Made by a program: the position numbers and the translations under genes. 8,895 nucleotides of DNA from an uncultured Clostridia bacterium (GTDB lineage Bacteria > Bacillota > Clostridia > Christensenellales > Aristaeellaceae): contig CAMMGP010000033.1 in assembly GCA_946496415.1 (NCBI GenBank), forward strand, positions 1-8,895, in the 5' to 3' direction. Numbering within the stretch: position 1 is the first letter of the stretch; each line of letters opens with the position of its first letter. Under the pieces are notes generated by a model, which saw nothing but the letters and a program-made list of their open reading frames with translations, did not search any database and was not told the DNA's origin. This document shows positions 1 to 5,830 of the stretch, piece by piece.

Positions 1-441
1 GAGCGCTTCGAGCACCGCGCGCTGCCGGGGTTCCCCGCGCGAAAGCGGCAGCGCGTCCAGCAGCGCGCATTCCACCACCGGCGCCACATAGCGCCGCAGC
101 GGCAGTTCCGCTGCGGCCACCAGGGCGCGGTCGAACATGTGCGTCTGCACGCGCACGCCGCGCGCGCCCCCTTCGGCCTCGTTGCGGTGCAGCACGTTGG
201 CGTTGACCAGCACGGCGTCACCGGGCTTGACGAGGTATTCGCCGCGCTGCGTGGATGTCTTGAGCACGCCGGAGGCGCAGACGTTGATCTCCAAGGTAGC
301 GTGCCAGTGCCAGTCCACGCAGGGGCCAGAATAGCCGTCGAACCGGCAATCGATGGCCGTGTAGGGAAAGCCCGGGTCGTAGCCCTGCAGTTTTTCCCGC
401 TGGCGGTCGTCCAGCATCAGTTCTGTGGGATGATAGATCAT
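1..441 (-). CDS. AraC-family transcriptional regulator, N-terminal cupin part (partial)
   Basis: The reading frame is open from an ATG at 441 to the window edge, giving the first 147 residues; the rest lies outside. Seen: a motif DWHWHATLEI at residues 43-52, then GEYLVKPGDAVLVNANVLH at about 67-85. This is the pattern of the AraC_binding cupin domain, where paired histidines open the beta-barrel and a PGD turn precedes a second histidine. In this family the cupin senses a small ligand, often a sugar, and a C-terminal double helix-turn-helix binds DNA; that half is not visible here, so the family call is inferred. An in-frame TAG lies 21 bases upstream of the ATG, so the start is either this ATG (AGGA about 10 bases upstream) or a GTG three codons earlier. 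The gene is divergent from the HPr-like gene and may control it or genes beyond the window. A plain cupin protein is the alternative. Confidence 0.75.
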   Translation of the reverse strand, partial: MIYHPTELMLDDRQREKLQGYDPGFPYTAIDCRFDGYSGPCVDWHWHATLEINVCASGVLKTSTQRGEYLVKPGDAVLVNANVLHRNEAEGGARGVRVQTHMFDRALVAAAELPLRRYVAPVVECALLDALPLSRGEPRQRAVLEAL

Positions 442-489
442 TCGCGTCACATCCTGTCGCTATTTTACTTATATGCGTCGCTTTTTTTG

Positions 490-518
490 TTGTTTTCCGC
501 ATTATCTTGCGGTATACT
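490..518 (+). promoter_or_regulatory. Putative sigma-A-like promoter of the HPr-like gene
   Basis: A good -10 element, TATACT (513-518), lies 17 bases after a weak -35, TTGTTT (490-495). The expected transcription start is near 525, leaving a leader of about 45 bases before the ATG at 570. Just after the -10, a small inverted repeat (ACCAC, 3-base gap, GTGGT, 527-539) could be an operator or a leader hairpin. The -35 matches consensus at only three positions, so confidence is moderate. Confidence 0.45.
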
Positions 519-569
519 GCTATTGTACCACAGGGTGGTGCGAAAATCAAGGCTTTGGAGGGATCTTGC

Positions 570-809
570 ATGTTGTTTGTGAACGTTCAGAAACCCGACG
601 CGCTTTTCCGCAAGATCGGCGAGTGCGAAGGAAATGTCTCCTATCTCGACGGACAGGGCGCGCGCCGCGACCTCAAGGGCGTCGCCGCGCAACTGCTGAC
701 CTTCGACGCGCCGCTGCGCCCGCAGCGCATCCCGGCGCTGGAAGTGCTGGCCGACAGCCCAAGGGACAGAGAGAAACTGATGAGTTTTATGGTGGAAATC
801 GGCTACTGA
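570..809 (+). CDS. Small HPr-like protein lacking the active-site histidine
   Basis: A 79-residue protein. The start at 570 is set by GGAGGG seven bases upstream; a TTG at 507 in the same frame lies before the -10 promoter element and is unlikely. No histidine occurs in the whole protein. The middle (CEGNVSYLDGQGARRDLKG, about residues 19-37) resembles the HPr segment in which a beta hairpin leads into the conserved LKS of the Ser46 loop; here the serine is glycine (DLKG). The tail, ALEVLADSPRDREKLMSFM, resembles the last HPr strand and helix. In the PTS, HPr carries phosphate on His15 and, in Firmicutes, is phosphorylated on Ser46 by HPr kinase. This protein lacks both, so it cannot do standard phosphotransfer. 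It appears monocistronic, between a divergent AraC-type regulator and a strong terminator. The fold assignment is by eye; an unrelated small protein remains possible. Confidence 0.6.
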   Translation: MLFVNVQKPDALFRKIGECEGNVSYLDGQGARRDLKGVAAQLLTFDAPLRPQRIPALEVLADSPRDREKLMSFMVEIGY

Positions 810-817
810 AAAACGTT

Positions 818-853
818 CCGCCGCCACGGTCAAGCGCCGTGGCGGCGGTTTTT
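818..853 (+). terminator. Strong intrinsic terminator, probably bidirectional
   Basis: A perfect 12-base-pair stem (818-829 with 837-848) with a 7-base loop is followed by TTTTT (849-853). It begins nine bases after the HPr-like stop codon. On the minus strand the same hairpin is followed, after four bases, by another run of five T (plus-strand A809-A813, at the end of the TGAAAAA stretch). It lies 36 bases past the end of the convergent minus-strand gene, so it probably ends that operon too. Confidence 0.9.
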
Positions 854-883
854 CATGCGCGGCGGTAGCCGCGGATGCGTTCA

Positions 884-1405
884 TCACCGGTAATCTTCTA
901 TCCTCTTTCCCGCCTCGAGAAATTCCCGCAAGTCCGGCAGGGACCAGATGCTGTCCGGCGAAAGGCGCAAAAAGCCTTTGGTCAGCACGCGGACATACAG
1001 GCGCATGCAGCCCGTCCGCCTGCGCCGGTACCAGCGCACGTTGCCCTGCGAATCGACCATATATCCCCGCAGGTATTTGGGCAGCCGCACGCTCCTGGGC
1101 ACGTCGTAATAGCCGTCGAAGGCAAAGAACTGGCGATAGATGCGGCTTTGCTTCGTCAGCACATGGATCGCCGTAAGGAGGAAGAACCGCTCCGGCCTTT
1201 CCAGTACCGCGCGGATGTCCTCTTCGGAAGCGCCTGGCTCCACAAAACCGTCGCAGACGCGCATCAGCCTTACTTCCCGCTCTTCTTTAGGCAGCGCCGC
1301 ATGCTCGACGATCTGCAACAGCGCGATCCCGCGGGCGGTCGCAAGTCCAAAGGTGCGGCCATAAGCGTCGTTTGATCGCATGTCTTCTGTTTCTCCCTTG
1401 CTCAT
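884..1405 (-). CDS. Hypothetical protein, 173 residues
   Basis: I do not recognise this protein. It is probably real: its ATG overlaps the stop of the upstream lipoprotein gene in an ATGA arrangement, which usually means coupled translation, and it ends just before a terminator. No signal peptide or clear membrane segment is visible. The N-terminal half looks helical, with a hydrophobic stretch (GLATARGIALLQIVEHAAL) and an acidic-basic segment. A central aromatic part (YRQFFAFDGYYDVP, around 101-114) is followed by a basic cluster (RWYRRRRTG, about 133-141) and a C-terminal segment with SIWSLPDLREFLEAGKR. The basic patch could bind nucleic acid or membrane, but this is speculation. A second ATG at codon 9 is a possible start but lacks a convincing ribosome binding site. 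Its function is probably tied to the lipoprotein gene it overlaps. Confidence 0.7.
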   Translation of the reverse strand: MSKGETEDMRSNDAYGRTFGLATARGIALLQIVEHAALPKEEREVRLMRVCDGFVEPGASEEDIRAVLERPERFFLLTAIHVLTKQSRIYRQFFAFDGYYDVPRSVRLPKYLRGYMVDSQGNVRWYRRRRTGCMRLYVRVLTKGFLRLSPDSIWSLPDLREFLEAGKRIEDYR

Positions 1406-2214
1406 TGCGCCGCGCGCACCCCTTCCCCATCGCTAACGAGCGTCACCGTGCCCTCGCGGGTAAACAGCACTTGCGCGCCGGCGGCTTCGAGGGCGCGGAC
1501 GGTTTCGGGGTCTTCGGGGTCGTCTTCATCGCTGGTGATGACGGCGTACTGGGGAGAGACGGCGGCGAAGAAGGCGGCGCTCAAGTCCGCATAGCGGCCG
1601 TGGTGGGGCACTTTGAGTACGTCGCTTGAAAGGTCGCCCTCGTCGAGCAGTTCGGCAAGGCGGGCGTTTTCGGCGTCGCCGGCGAAGAGGAAGCGCACCT
1701 CCCCGTGGGTGAGGCGCACGACGAGGGAAAAGTCGTTTTCCTCGTCCTCGCCGTAGTCGTCCCTGTTGGCCACGTCGATGGAAAATTTGCAGCCGCCGAG
1801 AGTGAAGGACGTGTTTTGGGAGAGCGCCTCGGCCGCGACGCCCTGTTCCTCCAGCGCCTCGCGGTACTGGCGGTACTGCTTGGAATCCTTGTCGTAGTCC
1901 GGCTCCAGCACGCGGGCCACTTCGATGTTTTCGAGGATCTTGTCCGCGCCGCCGACGTGGTCCTTGTCAAAGTGGGTGATGATGAGCAGGTCAAGGCGCT
2001 CGATGCCGCGCGCGCGGATGGCCTCGGCCACGTCCTTGCCGTCGCCGTTTTCGCCCGCGTCGATGAGGACGGCCATTTCGCCGTTGTAGAGCAAAATGGC
2101 GTCGGCCTTGCCCACGTCGAAGAACACCGCCGTCAGTTCGTTTGCGGTCTCGCCCCCGGCGCAGCCGGCGAGCAGCAGGCAGAGCGCGATGAGCGCGCAG
2201 AGCAGTTTGCGCAT
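1402..2214 (-). CDS. ComEC-like metallo-beta-lactamase-fold lipoprotein
   Basis: A 270-residue secreted hydrolase-like protein. The start at 2214 follows AAGGAGG with a five-base gap and places a lipoprotein signal at the N-terminus: a basic start, a hydrophobic core and lipobox LLAGC with Cys18. A longer in-frame start at 2253 would bury this signal. The mature part has the ComEC/Rec2 (COG2333) signature: FFDVGKADAILL (31-42), LIDAGENGDG (50-59), the metal motif THFDKDHVGG (80-89; H81, D83, D85, H86), LFAGD with D180, and KVPHHGR with H204-H205. In ComEC this domain is fused to a membrane channel and is linked to DNA uptake; here it stands alone, tethered outside the membrane. Its substrate (nucleic acid, phosphodiester or other) cannot be told. 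Acidic segments occur near residues 152-161 and 229-237. It lies 72 bases after the sugar kinase and overlaps the next gene by four bases. Confidence 0.85.
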   Translation of the reverse strand: MRKLLCALIALCLLLAGCAGGETANELTAVFFDVGKADAILLYNGEMAVLIDAGENGDGKDVAEAIRARGIERLDLLIITHFDKDHVGGADKILENIEVARVLEPDYDKDSKQYRQYREALEEQGVAAEALSQNTSFTLGGCKFSIDVANRDDYGEDEENDFSLVVRLTHGEVRFLFAGDAENARLAELLDEGDLSSDVLKVPHHGRYADLSAAFFAAVSPQYAVITSDEDDPEDPETVRALEAAGAQVLFTREGTVTLVSDGEGVRAAQ

Positions 2215-2235
2215 GCTTGCCTCCTTGGATACAGG

Positions 2236-2269
2236 CGGGCCGGCGGCGCGCAAGGCAACCGTCGGCCCG
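2236..2269 (-). other. GC-rich hairpin in the kinase-lipoprotein spacer
   Basis: In the 72-base gap between the sugar kinase stop and the lipoprotein start, an 11-base-pair stem (2236-2246 with 2259-2269) carries one mismatch and a 12-base loop. No T-run follows on the minus strand, so it is not a standard intrinsic terminator. It may be an mRNA processing or stability element that separates the expression of the two operon halves, or chance in GC-rich DNA. The lipoprotein's ribosome binding site lies just beyond it. Confidence 0.4.
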
Positions 2270-2286
2270 GAAAGCGTTGTGCGGTT

Positions 2287-3822
2287 TTACAGCGCCAGCG
2301 CCGCACCCTTGTCGTAGACGGGCTTGAGCGCGCCGTAGAGTTCGCAGTAGAGGGAGTAGGCGTCCTGATAGGCCTTCTGGTTCTCGCGGATGGGCAGGGT
2401 CTCCGTTTCCACCTGGATGATGGAAGCGGCTTCCTCAAGGCTGCCCCACACGCCCGCGCCCACGCCGGCCACGAGGATGGCGCCATACGCGCCGCCCTCG
2501 CCGGAGGCGGACATGGTGTACACTGGCAAATCAAAGATGTCGGCCTGCATCTGCCGCCACAGCGGGGAGACAGAACCGCCGCCCGAGGTGTAGACCTTTT
2601 CGATGGACACGAAGCTGTTCATCAGATCGACGAGTTGGCGCAGGGAGTAGGTGACGCCCTCCATCACCGCGCGGGTGATGTCGCCGCGCGTGGAGGACAG
2701 CGAAAGGCCGTAGAACACGCCGCGGGCGTTGGGGTCGGGATACGGGCAGCGCTCGCCGGACATGTAGGGCGCGAAGAGCACGCCGTTGGCGCCGGGCCTG
2801 GACTGCTCGGCAGCCTGCCCCATGAGGTCGTAAACATTGCCCTTGCCCTGCGCGGCCATTTCCTTCAGATGCTCGCAGAGTGTATCGCGGTACCAGCGAT
2901 AGCTGCCGCCGGCGGACAGGGTGCAGCCGATGGCCTGCCAGAGGCCGGGGGCGTTGTTGCAGAACATCTGCAAGGCGCCCTTGGGGTTGTCGAAGTACCT
3001 GTCCAGCGCCATGGAGACGTTGCCGGCCGTGCCGATGACCACGCCCACCCCGCCGGGCTTGACCAGCCCCGCGCCCGTGGTCTGGATGACGGCGTCGCCG
3101 CCGCCGGCGTAGACCGGCAGGCCCTCGGGCAGGCCCGTTTCCTCGGCGCAGGCGCGGGTGACGCGGCCGGCGAGGTCGGTCGATTCAAGCACATCCGGGA
3201 AGATGGCCTTGTCAAGGCCGGCCAGAGCGATGAGGTCGTCGGCCCAGACGCGCTCGCGGGTATTGAAGAAGCCCGTGCCCGAGGCGTCGGAGGCGTCGAT
3301 GGCCAACTCGCCGCAGACCTTCAGGCGGATGTAGTCCTTGGGGCAGATGAAGCGCGTCATCTTCGCAAACAACTCCGGCTCCTCTTCCTTGAACCAGATG
3401 AGTTTGCCGCCGGTATAGCCGGCCAGCATCTGGTTGTTGGTGTAGGTGAGCAGGCCGGAAAGGCCGCCGGCCTTTTCGGTGATCCAGTCGCACTGTTTCT
3501 GCGTGCGGCTGTCACACCAGAGGATGGCGGGGCGGATGACGTTCAAGTCCTTGTCCAGCGCCACCAGGCCGTGCATCTGGCCGGAAAAGCTGACGCCGGC
3601 GATCTGGTCCTTGGGCACGTTGGCCTTGGGGAGGATGACCTTCAGGCCGCGCACCACCGCGTCCCACCAGTCCTGGGGGTTCTGCTCCGCCCAGCCGGGC
3701 TTGGGGGTGGAGAGCGGGTATTCCTGCGTGGAGGAAGCCAGCACCGCGCCCTTGTCGTCCACGAGGATGCACTTCGCGCCGGAGGTGCCGATGTCCAGGC
3801 CGATCAGGTATTTGCTTGCCAT
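2287..3822 (-). CDS. xylB: Xylulokinase-like FGGY carbohydrate kinase
   Basis: This protein of 511 residues is of normal length for xylulokinase, which transfers phosphate from ATP to D-xylulose to give xylulose-5-phosphate in the cytoplasm. Seen in order: the phosphate-binding loop GLDIGTSGAK (8-17), PKPGWAEQNPQDWW (40-53), the sugar-contact segment SFSGQMHGL (78-86, M83-H84), WCDSRT (102-107), PKDYIRLKVCGE (161-172), the GGGDA segment with the likely catalytic base D243, and the C-terminal ATPase half with SGERCPYPDPNARG and TSGGGSVSPLWRQMQAD. The MHG motif favours xylulokinase over glycerol or gluconate kinase. AAAGG lies nine bases before the chosen ATG at 3822; another ATG at 3831 overlaps the plsY stop (ATGA) but has no room for a ribosome binding site. 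It is tightly coupled to plsY. No xylose isomerase, transporter or xylose regulator is visible nearby, so another ketose is possible as substrate. Confidence 0.9.
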   Translation of the reverse strand: MASKYLIGLDIGTSGAKCILVDDKGAVLASSTQEYPLSTPKPGWAEQNPQDWWDAVVRGLKVILPKANVPKDQIAGVSFSGQMHGLVALDKDLNVIRPAILWCDSRTQKQCDWITEKAGGLSGLLTYTNNQMLAGYTGGKLIWFKEEEPELFAKMTRFICPKDYIRLKVCGELAIDASDASGTGFFNTRERVWADDLIALAGLDKAIFPDVLESTDLAGRVTRACAEETGLPEGLPVYAGGGDAVIQTTGAGLVKPGGVGVVIGTAGNVSMALDRYFDNPKGALQMFCNNAPGLWQAIGCTLSAGGSYRWYRDTLCEHLKEMAAQGKGNVYDLMGQAAEQSRPGANGVLFAPYMSGERCPYPDPNARGVFYGLSLSSTRGDITRAVMEGVTYSLRQLVDLMNSFVSIEKVYTSGGGSVSPLWRQMQADIFDLPVYTMSASGEGGAYGAILVAGVGAGVWGSLEEAASIIQVETETLPIRENQKAYQDAYSLYCELYGALKPVYDKGAALAL

Positions 3823-3827
3823 GCGTT

Positions 3828-4463
3828 TCATCCTTTCGTCTTTTCGTCGGGCTTGACCTTGATCTTCTTAAAATTGAGGCGGTTTTCCGTGCCGCTTAAG
3901 AGCCTGCGGATGTTGGCGCGGTGGCTGAAGATGGCCGCCGCCGCCAGCAGGATGGCGAAGATGAAGTACATCCAGAAATCGGGGCTGTTGCGGTAGGCGA
4001 TGCCCATGACGATGGGAAAGGCCACCGCCGTGGTCAGCGAGGCCACGGACACATAGCCCGTCAGCGCCGCCACCAGCACCTCCAACCCCAGAAAGCCCAG
4101 CGCCATCTGCCAGGAAAGGGCGAAGATGATGCCCAGTGAGGCGGCCATGCCCTTGCCGCCGCGAAAGCCGCTGAACGCCGGCCAGTTGTGGCCGACCACG
4201 GCCATGAAGCCACCCACGAGCAGGCCCGGAGCGCCTGCCAGCCACTTGCCCAGCATACAGGCCAGGAACGATTTGAGCACATCTCCCACCAGCGTCAGAA
4301 CGCTTGGCAGCCAGCCCAGCGTGCGCAAGACGTTGGTGGTGCCGGCGTTGCCGCTGCCGTGTTCGCGTATGTCCATGTGATAGCGCTCCGAGACGATGAG
4401 GCCCATGGAGATGTTGCCCAGAAGGTAACCTGCCACGACGATCACCGCGTAACGCCAGACCAT
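3828..4463 (-). CDS. plsY: Acyl-phosphate:glycerol-3-phosphate acyltransferase PlsY
   Basis: A membrane enzyme that moves an acyl group from acyl-phosphate to glycerol-3-phosphate, making lysophosphatidic acid, the first step of phospholipid synthesis in most Gram-positive bacteria. The 211-residue length and several hydrophobic spans fit the family. Its three conserved cytoplasmic motifs are visible: GSGNAGTTNVLRTLG (36-50), GHNWPAFSGFRGGKG (91-105), and HRANIRRLLSGTE (181-193). The family's usual GATN in the first motif reads GTTN, a mild variation. GGAGGG lies six bases before the chosen ATG at 4463, while the ATGs at 4484 and 4469 lack a spaced ribosome binding site. The gene follows der by 38 bases and runs directly into the sugar kinase. 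The C-terminus is lysine-rich (FKKIKVKPDEKTKG) and probably cytoplasmic. The der-plsY order is common in Firmicutes, where gpsA often follows. Confidence 0.95.
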   Translation of the reverse strand: MVWRYAVIVVAGYLLGNISMGLIVSERYHMDIREHGSGNAGTTNVLRTLGWLPSVLTLVGDVLKSFLACMLGKWLAGAPGLLVGGFMAVVGHNWPAFSGFRGGKGMAASLGIIFALSWQMALGFLGLEVLVAALTGYVSVASLTTAVAFPIVMGIAYRNSPDFWMYFIFAILLAAAAIFSHRANIRRLLSGTENRLNFKKIKVKPDEKTKG

Positions 4464-4501
4464 AAGCATCCCTCCGCAATGCAATATGAAAACGGGCCGG
4501 G

Positions 4502-5830
4502 TCAGTCCTCCTTCTTGGAGCGTTCCCGGAGGATGAAGCGCAAAGGCGTACCCTCAAAGCCAAACGACTTGCGGAACTGGTTTTCCAGATAGCGCTCGTA
4601 GGAAAAGTGCATCAGTTCCATATCGTTGACAAAGAGCACGAACGTGGGCGGCTGCACGCCCTGCTGCGTGGCGTAGTAGATCTTCAGCCTGCGGCCCGAG
4701 GTGGCCGGGGGCTGCAGCGCCGCCTGCGCGTCGGCCATGACGTCGTTTAAAACGCCCGTGGTCACGCGGCGGGTGGCCTCGGCGTAGACGGAGCGCACGC
4801 TGTCCAGCACGCGCTGCGTCCGCTGGCCGGTCTTGGCGGAGATGAACAGCACCGGGGCGTAGGCCATGAACTTGAGCTGTTCGCGCACGTCCCGCACGTA
4901 CTTTTCCAGGGTGCCCGTTTCCTTTTCCACCGCGTCCCACTTGTTGACGCAGATGACCGCCGCCTTGCCCTGCTCGTCGATGTAACCGGCGATCTTGGTA
5001 TCCTGCTCGGTGACGCCCTGCGTGGCGTCGATGAGCAGAAGCGCCACGTCGCAGCGGTCGATGGCGGCCAGGGCGCGCACGACGCTGTAGCGCTCGAGCG
5101 ATTGCTGCTCGATGGCGCGCTTTCTGCGGATGCCGGCGGTGTCGATGATGACGAAGGAGTCCTCGCCGTCGGAAAAGCGCGTGTCGATGGCGTCGCGCGT
5201 GGTGCCGGCGATGTCGGAAACCATCACCCGCTCTTCGCCGAGGATGCGGTTGACCAGCGAACTTTTGCCCACGTTGGGCTTGCCGACCACGGCGATCTGG
5301 ATGGGCCTGTTTTCGTCGTCTTCCGCGTCCTCGTCGGGAAAGAGTTTGCACAATTCTTCCAAGAGGTCGCCGAAGTTCAGGAGGTTGACCGAGGAGATGC
5401 CGATGGGATCGCCCATGCCCAGCTGGTAGAAATCGTAAATTTCATCCATCATGCGCACGTTGTCGATCTTGTTGACCACGACCATGACGGGCTTGCCGCT
5501 CTTTCTGAGCATGTCGGCGACGTTCTCATCGTCCGCGGTCAGGCCCTGGCGGCCATCGACGAAAAAGAGGATGACGTCGCAAGTCTCCACGGCGATCTCC
5601 GCCTGCCGGCGCATCTGCGAAAGCAGGGGATCGTCGCTTTGCGGGTCGATGCCGCCGGTGTCGATGAGCGTGAACTTGTGGTTCTGCCACTCGCAGTCGG
5701 CATAGACGCGGTCGCGCGTCACGCCCGGCGTGTCCTCGACGATGGCGATGCGCCTGCCCGCCATCTGATTGAAAAAGGTGGATTTGCCCACGTTCGGGCG
5801 GCCCACGATCGCTACCAACGGCCTTGCCAT
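4502..5830 (-). CDS. der: Ribosome biogenesis GTPase Der (EngA)
   Basis: Der is an essential double GTPase that helps assemble the 50S subunit. The 442 residues hold two G domains and a C-terminal KH-like domain. First G domain: GRPNVGKST (10-18), TPGVTRD (34-40), DTGG (57-60), NKID (120-123). Second: GKPNVGKSS (183-191), AGTTRD (208-213), DTAG (230-233), NKWD (296-299) and ISAKTG. An acidic linker (PDEDAEDDEN, about 165-174) joins them. The KH-like part ends with the family's typical SFGFEGTPLRFILRER and a short charged tail. The G5 region of the first domain reads ISSVNLLNFGDLL, somewhat different from the common SAxxGxG pattern. The ATG at 5830 has GGAGG seven bases upstream, inside the end of the DUF512 gene, which it overlaps by 19 bases. 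Translational coupling between the two genes is likely. Confidence 0.97.
   Translation of the reverse strand: MARPLVAIVGRPNVGKSTFFNQMAGRRIAIVEDTPGVTRDRVYADCEWQNHKFTLIDTGGIDPQSDDPLLSQMRRQAEIAVETCDVILFFVDGRQGLTADDENVADMLRKSGKPVMVVVNKIDNVRMMDEIYDFYQLGMGDPIGISSVNLLNFGDLLEELCKLFPDEDAEDDENRPIQIAVVGKPNVGKSSLVNRILGEERVMVSDIAGTTRDAIDTRFSDGEDSFVIIDTAGIRRKRAIEQQSLERYSVVRALAAIDRCDVALLLIDATQGVTEQDTKIAGYIDEQGKAAVICVNKWDAVEKETGTLEKYVRDVREQLKFMAYAPVLFISAKTGQRTQRVLDSVRSVYAEATRRVTTGVLNDVMADAQAALQPPATSGRRLKIYYATQQGVQPPTFVLFVNDMELMHFSYERYLENQFRKSFGFEGTPLRFILRERSKKED

Noticed and set aside
507..569. Longer TTG start for the HPr-like protein
   Set aside because: It lies upstream of the predicted -10 element and transcription start and has no ribosome binding site, while the ATG at 570 has a strong one and fits the family's length.
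2215..2253. Longer ATG start for the metallo-beta-lactamase-fold lipoprotein
   Set aside because: It would put 13 residues before the lipoprotein signal, and the AAGGAGG site is correctly spaced only for the ATG at 2214.
1705..3996. A 763-codon open frame on the plus strand
   Set aside because: It is antisense to the lipoprotein, xylulokinase and plsY genes, whose products have clear family motifs. Its translation is alanine-, glycine- and histidine-rich low-complexity sequence, as expected opposite GC-rich coding DNA.
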